A stretch of 34,219 nucleotides of DNA from the IMG/VR virus record IMGVR_UViG_3300046689_000327, positions 1 through 34,219 of that record, one strand, 5' to 3'. Both the position numbers and the translations under genes were made by a program. Numbering within the stretch: the stretch's first letter is position 1; every line of letters begins with the position of its first letter. Shown here piece by piece: positions 23,131-29,727 of the stretch. The DNA is from a virus. The notes beneath the pieces are model-generated. The model was not told the DNA's origin. It saw only the letters and a program-made list of their open reading frames with translations, and searched no databases.

Positions 23131-23463
23131 CTACCCTTTCGGGTCCGGGTTTTCCCCGGGGGCCTCATTCTGTGCCGTTCCTTCCGCAGGCGCCAATGGG
23201 GGCGACGGCTGAGTATCGCCGACCGGCTGAGGATTGTCCAGCGGCACGTGCGGCAAGCCGTCGCCGGCCACGTCGACGACCTCCGGCGGATCCATATCGT
23301 CTTCGTCCACGTCGACCTCGACCGGAAAGATCGGGGCGTCTTCGAGCGCCAGGAATGCGTCGGCGCGCACGAAGGCTTCTTTCGCCACGGCCTCCGGGGT
23401 TCCGCGATGCTCCGAAACGCTGAGCGCTAGCAACAGTCCAAACGCTACGTCTTCACGATCCAT
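23131..23463 (-). CDS. Hypothetical acidic protein
   Basis: A 110-residue protein from ATG 23463, ribosome site AGAAAGGATC. The first half is a short helix region (AFGLLLALSVSEHRG, VAKEAFVRADAFLALED). The middle is strongly acidic (PVEVDVDEDDMDPPEVV) and the end is Pro/Glu-rich and probably disordered. I do not recognise it. It could be a DNA mimic or a partner-binding tail, but there is no direct support. Confidence 0.55.
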   Translation of the reverse strand: MDREDVAFGLLLALSVSEHRGTPEAVAKEAFVRADAFLALEDAPIFPVEVDVDEDDMDPPEVVDVAGDGLPHVPLDNPQPVGDTQPSPPLAPAEGTAQNEAPGENPDPKG

Positions 23464-23486
23464 GTTCTTGTGATCCTTTCTTGCGC

Positions 23487-23756
23487 CTATTTGGCGCGCT
23501 GTCCGCCGTGTGGCGCTGTCCTGGGGTATTCGACCTGTAGATCCGCGAGCGTGTATCCGAGCGCGCGCACGGCCTTGAGCGTGGCTTGCCGGACGAAGTT
23601 GCCCGCATTCGTGTCCTTGTCCTTGGCCGCCATGTGGACGACGTCCAGATCGCTCAGAAAGAATCTGACCGGTAGGACGACCAGACGCGCCTGAGCATTT
23701 GCCTTGCGTGTCGCGGCCGCCTTCTGCGCTGCTTTGCTTTTCTTGCTGTCTGCCAT
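23487..23756 (-). CDS. Hypothetical small basic protein, possible ribbon-helix-helix
   Basis: An 89-residue protein from ATG 23756, ribosome site GAAAGGATC. The N-terminus is Lys/Ala-rich (KKSKAAQKAAATRKANAQ), followed by a strand (LVVLPVRFFLSDL) and two helices (NAGNFVRQATLKAVRALG). This order suggests a ribbon-helix-helix-like DNA-binding fold, without certainty. It sits immediately after the Dam-like methyltransferase and could regulate it or the genes that follow. Confidence 0.55.
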   Translation of the reverse strand: MADSKKSKAAQKAAATRKANAQARLVVLPVRFFLSDLDVVHMAAKDKDTNAGNFVRQATLKAVRALGYTLADLQVEYPRTAPHGGQRAK

Positions 23757-23765
23757 GAGATCCTT

Positions 23766-24365
23766 TCAGCGTGACACATACCCGAGCGGGCTAAATTCGT
23801 CAACGAATCGCGCGATAGCCTGTTCCCAATCGCCGGCCCTTGGCGGCACGAATACAATCGCCGAGTCCTGCGGCGGGCTTTTGCCGGAGCGGCGGATCCC
23901 GTCTTCGCCGACGACGTCAAACGCGATCCGCTCGCGCGGCATACACCAGGGGAACGACTGCGGCGCGCGTACGCCGCCGAGGCCCTGTGCAGTCCGAAAG
24001 ACACCCGTATTGAACGCGACGAAAATCGCCGAATGAACGAAACCGCTCTCCCAGTCATTCGCCAGCTTGCCCCACCACACAGCCGCGCTTGAGAGCGCCC
24101 GCGGCTTCGTGCTCGGGAGAAACGTTTCCGGATCGAGCTTGCCGCCGGGCGGATTGAGAAACACGCGACCCGACCAAGCCCGAAACAAGCCGTCGCCTTT
24201 TCCCATGTCTGGGCCGTAGCCGGTCTCGGCCCTCACGATCTCATTGGCGGCCGAGCAGGTCGCGGGATCCAGGTCGATCCTTTCCAGAACGCGCCGCGCG
24301 CGCTCGACTATGTCGACGGGAGTGTAGTGCTCGTTTGACAGGCTTGTATTCGTCGGCGTCGTCAT
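23766..24365 (-). CDS. Phage DNA N6-adenine methyltransferase (PF05869-like)
   Basis: A 199-residue protein. Motifs: NEHYTPVDIVERARRVLERIDLDPATC (SAM and family signature), GLFRAWSGRVFLNPPGG (catalytic NPP-type motif), and a C-terminal AIVFVPPRAGDWE. Family members methylate adenine, often in GATC, to protect phage DNA. It overlaps the previous stop (ATGA). Fits the GATC-rich sequence of the window. A second adenine methyltransferase gene lies at 29728. Confidence 0.82.
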   Translation of the reverse strand: MTTPTNTSLSNEHYTPVDIVERARRVLERIDLDPATCSAANEIVRAETGYGPDMGKGDGLFRAWSGRVFLNPPGGKLDPETFLPSTKPRALSSAAVWWGKLANDWESGFVHSAIFVAFNTGVFRTAQGLGGVRAPQSFPWCMPRERIAFDVVGEDGIRRSGKSPPQDSAIVFVPPRAGDWEQAIARFVDEFSPLGYVSR

Positions 24366-24652
24366 GTGGTCGGCCTCCGGTAGAATGGTCCGCGTGGGGC
24401 GCTAAGCGACCAGTACGGATCGCAAGTATACATCGAGAGCCCGAGCGTACCGGGCGAAATATGTCGTCGGCCGCTGCACACGCATCCGACGTCGTCGACC
24501 TCCGCGCCGTCGACGAAGACGATATCATAGTCGTGATAGTGATCCCTTTCGGCTCGGATCGCGACCTTCGACGCTTCGATCGCGTCGGCCAGGTCCGGCC
24601 AGGCGCCTAAGACCTCGTGTCGATAGACGCCGCATTGGATCGCTACGAACAT
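24362..24652 (-). CDS. Hypothetical small protein
   Basis: A 96-residue protein from ATG 24652. Mixed alpha/beta with MFVAIQCGVYRHEVLGAW, LADAIEASKVAIRAERDHYHDYDIVFVDGAEV, and a C-terminal part with CVCSGRRHIS and a YTCDPYW segment. I do not recognise it. It is the first gene after a hairpin; TTGACG lies at exactly the same distance from the ATG as at other leaderless promoters. Confidence 0.6.
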   Translation of the reverse strand: MFVAIQCGVYRHEVLGAWPDLADAIEASKVAIRAERDHYHDYDIVFVDGAEVDDVGCVCSGRRHISPGTLGLSMYTCDPYWSLSAPRGPFYRRPTT

Positions 24653-24687
24653 GCCCCAACCCTGCCCCGTCGCGGCGCCGTCGTCAA
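24653..24687 (-). promoter_or_regulatory. Candidate promoter, weak -10, predicted leaderless
   Basis: TTGACG lies at 24687-24682, ATG starts at 24652, and the 17-bp spaced -10 position (24664-24659) reads CAGGGT, a poor match. The geometry equals that of 14604 and 18864. The -35 partly overlaps the hairpin at 24686-24722. Confidence 0.4.
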
Positions 24688-24724
24688 GGGATCTCGCCCA
24701 GGCCTCCCAGGCGAGATCCCTTTT
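24686..24724. terminator. Bidirectional hairpin terminator
   Basis: A perfect 13-bp stem, arms 24686-24698 and 24710-24722, with an 11-nt loop. Plus-strand reading ends in TTTT; minus-strand reading ends in CTT and runs into the TTGACG. It follows the lipoprotein esterase gene by ~10 bases, so it likely ends that transcript. Confidence 0.65.
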
Positions 24725-24733
24725 CCGGTCAAA

Positions 24734-26413
24734 TCACCAGCCGGCCGAGAGTGCCGCGCCTGCTACCAGGCCGCCAAGCGCGTCGGCCGCCGCGGGTCCG
24801 TCGTGCAGGCCGTCGGGCTCATACGGGCCGTCGGGCTCGGAAACCATGATCCGCGAAGCGCTCGCTAGCCCTGGCTGAGCAGCGCGCGCCGCGGCCCAGT
24901 TTGACCCGTGCGGCGTTACCGCCATTTGCGCGAAGATTGTGCGCTCGGGCAATCCCGTGCGCGCGTAGAAGTAGCTGAGCGCGCTATCCGTTTTGCTAAC
25001 CCAGGCGTTGACATGCGCGAGATCGCTAATTGCCTCGGCCTGCCCCTGATCCCACCAAAGGTAGCGGAATTTGCCGCCGCGCGCAATCGCGTCCTGTGTA
25101 CGCGCGACCATAGATCCCATGAGAGAATTACGCAGGCCAAAGCCGCGCGGGAAGGCTGGATCCCAAATCGCCCAAAGTACGCCGCCCGATTGCGGCGGAA
25201 CGATGCCCGAGCCGCCGAGCATGCAAGGGACGATCACGAGAGGCCGACCGCTCGCGGCCGCGATCTGATTGGCCATCGCGATAGCGTTACCATACGACTT
25301 GAGCGCGGCCGGATTCTCGAGTGAGATCAGATCCGTTTGATTGGTTGGATCGTCATACTTGGAAACGGCTGCCTTGTAGACGTTGTCATTGCCCAGCTCA
25401 AGGATCCCGCTCGTGAAGGTCAGTGAACCCGCGCTCGTGTAGTTGCTGTTCTGACTCTGTCCGCCGATCACGATGAAATCGAAGTCTGCGGGCAGCGTGA
25501 TACCTGCGGCTACGGTCGCGGCTGTGCTAGGCAAGGTCTGCGGCGCCGCCGGCAACGCGAGCGACGGATACCGCGTGCGCGCGTAGGACCAAACGCTAGA
25601 CCGCGTCGGGTCCGCCATTTGACCCTCGTAGATCAACGCTTCCGCGATATCCACGTCGGCGCGATAGCTCGCGACACCCGTTCCGCCAATCACGACGCCG
25701 ATCCATTGACTGAGATTTCCGGTCGGCGCATTCGTCCACGCGCCGCCGTCGATTGATACCTTCGTCGCCGACGTGTGAAAATAAATCTCGTACAGGTGCC
25801 ATGCGGTCGGCGTGGTTACGACCTGCGATGCGAGCGTGCCCAAGATCTCTACATGATTAGTACCGGAGCCCAGGCGTAGACCTACACCCGATCCGCCAGC
25901 GATCCATGCGTCATGCGGCGTGCCTGCGTAACCGCGCGCTACTACGAATGCGTGCACCGGCGGATAGAAGGTCGGCGCACTCGTCGTGTGTGTCGACTGC
26001 AGAAAGCCGCCTGACGCTTTGCGCGGCTCGTATGCTGCGTGTCCGTCGATTGCCAGGGGAGCCGTCGTTACGGCGCCGCCGATCTCGGTCAGCGCCCCCC
26101 AAGGACAGCCGGCGCTACTCGCGCACTTGTCGACATAGCCGTCGTCCGCCCGATACCAGGCAAGTATCTGCGGGTCCGCTGTCCAGTCAGGCGGCCCTGC
26201 GTCTGCGCCGCCCGTCGCGCCTGCGACGCCGCCAGTCGCGCCAGCTTCGCCAGCCACTCCGCCCATTCCGGCGCCTCCCGTCGCGCCAGCTTCCCCGCTC
26301 GTGCCTGCCGCGCAGGCGCCTAGGCCGACTAGGCCGAATGGCTCGCGCGTCGTCGACGTTTCACAAGCGACGGCGAGCGCCAGCGCTACCAGAAATAACC
26401 AAATCGATTTCAT
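24734..26413 (-). CDS. Lipoprotein with LamG-like domain and sialate O-acetylesterase-like (SGNH) domain
   Basis: A 559-residue secreted protein. The signal peptide MKSIWLFLVALALAVAC ends in lipobox VAC. A Gly/Ala-rich linker (about 36-72) follows, then a LamG-like carbohydrate-binding region (about 75-280; ILAWYRADDGY, WHLYEIYF, ADVDIAEALIYEG). The C-terminal SGNH region has a Ser motif FIVIGGQSQN near 319-328 and DGLHDGP near 538, as in family 6 carbohydrate esterases. Ribosome site GGAAAGGGATC. It could remodel host surface sugars or block adsorption. Linker style is myxobacterial. Confidence 0.72.
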   Translation of the reverse strand: MKSIWLFLVALALAVACETSTTREPFGLVGLGACAAGTSGEAGATGGAGMGGVAGEAGATGGVAGATGGADAGPPDWTADPQILAWYRADDGYVDKCASSAGCPWGALTEIGGAVTTAPLAIDGHAAYEPRKASGGFLQSTHTTSAPTFYPPVHAFVVARGYAGTPHDAWIAGGSGVGLRLGSGTNHVEILGTLASQVVTTPTAWHLYEIYFHTSATKVSIDGGAWTNAPTGNLSQWIGVVIGGTGVASYRADVDIAEALIYEGQMADPTRSSVWSYARTRYPSLALPAAPQTLPSTAATVAAGITLPADFDFIVIGGQSQNSNYTSAGSLTFTSGILELGNDNVYKAAVSKYDDPTNQTDLISLENPAALKSYGNAIAMANQIAAASGRPLVIVPCMLGGSGIVPPQSGGVLWAIWDPAFPRGFGLRNSLMGSMVARTQDAIARGGKFRYLWWDQGQAEAISDLAHVNAWVSKTDSALSYFYARTGLPERTIFAQMAVTPHGSNWAAARAAQPGLASASRIMVSEPDGPYEPDGLHDGPAAADALGGLVAGAALSAGW

Positions 26414-26428
26414 TACTGATCCCTTTCC

Positions 26429-27892
26429 TTATCGTCCCGGGTGGCCTTCAGGCAAGATCCCTAGATCCCAATTACGCCGGATGGCCGCAAAGGCGGCCTG
26501 GTATTGGAGCGCTACCGCATTGTAGCCCCAGCGCGCCACGGCCCGATCTCGCCGCGCCTGGCGCGTGGCCAGGTCTTCGACGGGCAAGGCGAGCCAATGC
26601 GTGAGCGCGGCGCGGAATTCGTGGATCCCGCTGGCCAAGATCCCGTCGCTCTCTTGGACGTGTTCGACGAAGGCCGCGAAGTTTGACGCAATCACCGGGC
26701 ACCCGCTCAGCAGGGCCTCAGCGCAGACGCCGCCGAAGGGTTCATGAAACATGCTTGGCACGAGCGTACACGCGGCCCCAGCGTACAAGGCGCTCAGCTC
26801 GGCTCGGGAATCGACCTTGCCTCGCCAGACAATATTCGGCGCAACCAGACGATCGGACCTCGGCTCGCCGCTCACACATACGAAGTCGATTGAGGGATTG
26901 GAGCCCGCCAATTGGTCGACGATCTCGATCCCTTTGATTGACGACATGCGACCGACGAAAACGCAGTAACGGCGCCTGCGGCCCGCGTTCGCAATGTCCG
27001 CCGCCGGGCCAGTCCAGGCCGGCTCCGCGGCCTCGGTCGACGCTTGCCAATCATCTGCATCATAGTAGTTCGGCACGACTGCGGTCGTCGTCAACGCGGC
27101 GTAATGCGGGAAGGGATCGCCCTTCTCTGTCCCGATGCCGCCGCCGTGGATCGCGCTATGGCGGCCCATGTGCCACGCGCGCCAGGTCTCAGATTCGAAG
27201 ATCCGATACGCGCCCCAAGGTCCGTTTGCGTAGCCGATCCCGGTCTCGATGTGCGCGTTGCCTCGGAACGCGGCGACGAAATCCGGCTGGGGGCTAAAGA
27301 TGTGTGCGACGAGATCGCCCGACTGGATCCGGTGCTTCAGGGCTCGCCGGACCTGCGCAAAAAAGGCGTCTGTATTCTCGCCGTCTTGGTGCGTCGCGCC
27401 GTGCTCGCCGCCAGTCGTCTCGCCGAGCAATCGCGCGCCGAAGTAGTCCAGCAGATCCTTTTCCGAGAAGATCGTTACGTGCTCATCTGCGGTCGACTGG
27501 CTCGCCCCGTTCGAGTACTCGATCGTGCGGTAGCCCGCGAGTCGCGCCACGTCGGGGAAGCGTCGGAGCTTGCCTGTGAAGGCGCAATGATTGAACCGGT
27601 CGTCGGCGATCGTGTGCGCCAAGCCAATCACGTGGATCGTCGGGCGCGCGTCCAGGCGCGCCTTGCGCTCGACCCTACGCGAGTATTGCTGATCTGTCTC
27701 GCCGTAGCCGCGCAGGCCGACCGCGCCGCGCGGCGATTCATCGGGCCGCGACGACTCTTCATGCACCGTGGCGCGGCCACTCTTCTCGAATGCGGCGACT
27801 CGCTCGACTTCGGCAAGGGATCTCGCGGCTGCGTCAGCCTGTGCGTGTCGTAGTGCGTCCAGGTTCGTCGGGCTTGTCTTTGATCGGCTCAT
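26429..27892 (-). CDS. Glycosyltransferase, GT-B fold (GT4-like)
   Basis: A 487-residue protein from ATG 27892. The C-terminal half has the GT4 pattern: YCVFVGRMSSIKGIEIV, PNIVWRGKVDSRAELSALYAGAACTLVPS, then EPFGGVCAEALLSGCPVI (the E-x7-E sugar-nucleotide motif). The N-terminal ~100 residues are charged helix without an obvious family. The sugar and acceptor cannot be told. It is followed by the esterase lipoprotein, suggesting joint action on a surface glycan. The start lies within one base of a predicted +1. Confidence 0.78.
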   Translation of the reverse strand: MSRSKTSPTNLDALRHAQADAAARSLAEVERVAAFEKSGRATVHEESSRPDESPRGAVGLRGYGETDQQYSRRVERKARLDARPTIHVIGLAHTIADDRFNHCAFTGKLRRFPDVARLAGYRTIEYSNGASQSTADEHVTIFSEKDLLDYFGARLLGETTGGEHGATHQDGENTDAFFAQVRRALKHRIQSGDLVAHIFSPQPDFVAAFRGNAHIETGIGYANGPWGAYRIFESETWRAWHMGRHSAIHGGGIGTEKGDPFPHYAALTTTAVVPNYYDADDWQASTEAAEPAWTGPAADIANAGRRRRYCVFVGRMSSIKGIEIVDQLAGSNPSIDFVCVSGEPRSDRLVAPNIVWRGKVDSRAELSALYAGAACTLVPSMFHEPFGGVCAEALLSGCPVIASNFAAFVEHVQESDGILASGIHEFRAALTHWLALPVEDLATRQARRDRAVARWGYNAVALQYQAAFAAIRRNWDLGILPEGHPGR

Positions 27893-27928
27893 CCGATGAG
27901 ACCTAGCTGAAAGGATCTGGCCGGTCAA
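27893..27928 (-). promoter_or_regulatory. Promoter for the glycosyltransferase gene, near-leaderless
   Basis: TTGACC (27928-27923), 17-bp spacer, TAGGTC (27905-27900), seven bases, ATG 27892. The expected start is at or one base before the ATG. A stem (27941-27959, GGCCCCA/TGGGGCC) and a 14-bp palindrome (27970-27983, AGGCCCGCGGGCCT) lie just upstream. Confidence 0.55.
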
Positions 27929-28134
27929 GGGATCTGGTCGGGCCCCAGGGCGTGGGGCCGCCCCGATCCAGGCCCGCGGGCCTGCGGCTGGCACACCAAG
28001 CGCGCTCGACGTTAAATAAATAATTCCGACGCGATTTAAATAACTCCGAGAAACTGTTTAGACAGAGTCTAAGTGTGCCGCCCAAGCTAACTCGTTGAAA
28101 TCATTCGGATCAGCTATTATCAAGATCCGGCCCG

Positions 28135-28447
28135 CCGTTCGTGTGCCGGCACAGACCCCCTTCTGTGCCGCAAGTGTGCAATTGCTAGAAGTCCGAATTC
28201 ATTCGGCTTTAATCCCATGAGTCAGATGAGTCAAGCTTTTGGAGTCGCTCCCCTACTGGCCGCTAGTAGACAACTATGTACTTGCATTTACAGTGCTACT
28301 GTAATTGATCCTATCTCATCTATCTATTTCTACTCAAAGATCAGATCTCTGACTCATCTGACTCATGGGATTAAAAGCTAATGGTTACGCAATTCGCCGA
28401 ATTGCACACCTTCGGCACACCGAATTAATGTGCCGGCACACGAACGG
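28135..28447. repeat. 313-bp imperfect palindrome with nested inverted repeats
   Basis: The outer 19-bp arms (28135-28153 and 28429-28447) are exact and each contains the self-palindrome TGTGCCGGCACA. The middle arms share GTGTGCAATT (28174; reverse at 28400). The inner 26-bp arms (28208-28233 and 28350-28375) are exact and contain two ATGAGTCA units 9 bp apart. The central spacer is ~115 bp and AT-rich. Confidence 0.85.
28288..28304. promoter_or_regulatory. Operator-like palindrome near the centre
   Basis: TTACAGT-GCT-ACTGTAA, a perfect 7+7 inverted repeat with a 3-base centre. It lies about 5 bp from the centre of the large palindrome. Size fits a dimeric repressor site. Confidence 0.6.
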
Positions 28448-28467
28448 TGGGCCGGTCTATGGCACAG

Positions 28468-28501
28468 AAAAGGCCCGGCGGGAATTAACCCCGCGGGGCC
28501 C
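28468..28501 (-). terminator. Intrinsic terminator of the small minus-strand operon
   Basis: Minus strand: GGCCCCGCGGG, seven-base loop, CCCGCCGGGCC, then TTTT. The stem has one mismatch. It follows the 60-residue protein gene (stop 28532) by ~30 bases. Confidence 0.75.
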
Positions 28502-28531
28502 GTTTTCGGACGCTGCGAACGTAAATGGTAT

Positions 28532-28714
28532 TTACGAATTACCAATAATCGGCAATTCGGACTGGCGGATCCAGCCCGGCTCGTACGGCGAGCGCCAGCG
28601 CATAAGCCATCGCAGGCGGCCTTGCGCGTCGGTCCAGAGGATGATCCGTCGGCCGACGATGCAACGACGCCCGTCGCCGACCGCGACGACTAAGCGGGCT
28701 TTGACGCCGCTCAC
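28532..28714 (-). CDS. Hypothetical 60-residue protein
   Basis: From GTG 28714 (GTGA overlap with the previous stop) to TAA 28532. It is basic and beta-like: KARLVVAVGDGRRCIVGRRIILWTDAQGRLRWLMRW, then a W-I-R-Q-S-E-L-P end. Unrecognised. Last gene of the four-gene operon before a terminator. Confidence 0.6.
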   Translation of the reverse strand: MSGVKARLVVAVGDGRRCIVGRRIILWTDAQGRLRWLMRWRSPYEPGWIRQSELPIIGNS

Positions 28715-28977
28715 TTGCCGTCGCCCGGCGTATCGAGCGCGGCGATCAAGGCGTCGGCCAGGGCCAGGGCGTCGGCCGCAATATCGGCTGGCTCTCGACG
28801 GAGTGCTGGACCTTGGTAGGCGTCGATCATTTTGAGGTAGGGATTGACGGATGCGAGCGAGGCCACGGCCAGCCGTTCGCGCCGCTGCATAGTGCGCCTG
28901 CGCGCGCTCTCCAAGACAGGACAATCGCTCGCGTGCCTGCGCGGATCGAAGCTACCGCACCATTCGCACGCTTTCAC
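28711..28977 (-). CDS. Small zinc-knuckle-like protein
   Basis: An 88-residue protein from GTG 28977 (GTGA overlap). The N-terminus has a metal-site pattern CEWCGSFDPRRHASDC (C-x2-C, His, Cys). The rest is helical (RRERLAVASLASVN, IAADALALADALIAAL). In-frame sequence upstream of the GTG shadows the membrane-protein gene. Unrecognised; possibly nucleic-acid binding. Confidence 0.6.
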   Translation of the reverse strand: MKACEWCGSFDPRRHASDCPVLESARRRTMQRRERLAVASLASVNPYLKMIDAYQGPALRREPADIAADALALADALIAALDTPGDGK

Positions 28978-29372
28978 GAGGCCCCCTTCCGGCGCGTGCC
29001 TGAGCCCAGGCTGAGCGTGCAACCCGTAGCCACGCCGTTGATCGCGACGAGATACGAGAGCGCAGCCACGGCCAGCCAATGCGCCGTGGCTGGGGAAACC
29101 ATGACGCCCTCAAGCAGGACACAGAAGCCGACCGACTTGAACGCGCTAGAGAAAGCGTTTCGGGCCCATTGGAACACGGTTTGGAGCGAGAAGAGGAGCC
29201 CGCCGCCTACGAGGCCCCATGCGCCGGTCGGCGCGAGCCCGCCGGTCGAGGGATCGTGTGCGACGAAGTAGATCGCGATCGGCACGAAGCCGCCGAGCAG
29301 AAACCCGACGGCTAGGGCCAGCCTGTTTCGAGCGGCGAAGGCGCGCTTGACCTGGGCGACGACGCCGATCAT
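28974..29372 (-). CDS. Multi-span membrane protein
   Basis: A 132-residue protein from ATG 29372 (ATGA overlap). After a basic start (VKRAFAARNR) there are about four hydrophobic segments: 18-38, 52-70, 80-95 and 98-118. The C-terminus is basic (SGTRRKGAS). Could be a holin, an exclusion protein or a small pump-like protein; no family recognised. Confidence 0.6.
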   Translation of the reverse strand: MIGVVAQVKRAFAARNRLALAVGFLLGGFVPIAIYFVAHDPSTGGLAPTGAWGLVGGGLLFSLQTVFQWARNAFSSAFKSVGFCVLLEGVMVSPATAHWLAVAALSYLVAINGVATGCTLSLGSGTRRKGAS

Positions 29373-29557
29373 GTCTCGGCCCCCATGTCGAAGGCCGGCA
29401 CGCGAGGCGAAGACACGGCGCCGGGCGTCGTGACGCGCACGTAGGGCGGCGTTTGGGAGTAGTCGGGGGCTAGGTCCCCCGGACGTGCGGGGGCCGTGGC
29501 CTGCGGGCTAGAGCCCCCAGCCAGATTGGAATTCACCGGATCGGATTTGCGTGCCAT
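29369..29557 (-). CDS. Hypothetical 62-residue Pro/Ala-rich protein
   Basis: From ATG 29557, with GAAGGG upstream. Pro/Ala/Ser-rich and probably disordered, with a basic start (ARKSDPVN). First gene of the 29557-28532 operon. No family recognised; coding status is moderately supported by the ribosome site and downstream coupling. Confidence 0.5.
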   Translation of the reverse strand: MARKSDPVNSNLAGGSSPQATAPARPGDLAPDYSQTPPYVRVTTPGAVSSPRVPAFDMGAET

Positions 29558-29727
29558 ATTATTTTGCCCTTCGATTGGATTGGACTCATTGGAGCCGCGC
29601 CGCCGTTCGGTGCGTCGCGACCTCTCAAGATCCTTTAATCCCTCCGGCGCACGTCGTCGAGCGAAATCGACCGCGGCCTATCGAAAAGATCTGGCCAGGC
29701 GCCCCGGGCCGGAGTATCTCAGAGGCC
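29558..29727. other. Divergent intergenic region
   Basis: This 170-bp gap separates the minus-strand operon (29557) from the plus-strand block (29728), so both should have promoters here. On the minus strand GGATCTTGAGAGG resembles the -35 context at 18864, but no matching -10 is seen. On the plus strand a TATCTC lies seven bases before ATG 29728, without a good -35. Confidence 0.4.

Larger units (their letters stand above)
27990..28467. other. AT-rich non-coding island: candidate replication origin or control region
   Basis: No convincing gene. Contents in order: two 12-mers, AAATAA(T/C)TCCGA, 20 bp apart (28018 and 28038); a TTAGAC-AGA-GTCTAA operator-like palindrome (28058-28072); a 313-bp imperfect palindrome (28135-28447); and eight TGTGCC hexamers on both strands (28074, 28142, 28148, 28164, 28414, 28429, 28435, 28461). 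Repeat arrays plus AT-rich centre resemble iteron origins used with SF3 helicases, which this phage encodes. Confidence 0.6.

Noticed and set aside
27044-27853. 269-codon plus-strand frame opposite the glycosyltransferase
   Set aside because: It is Arg-rich with no motif and no ribosome site, while the opposite strand encodes a clear GT4-type protein.
28208-28375. Repeats considered as a CRISPR array
   Set aside because: Only two inverted copies exist with a unique core; there are no regular direct repeats with spacers and no cas genes.
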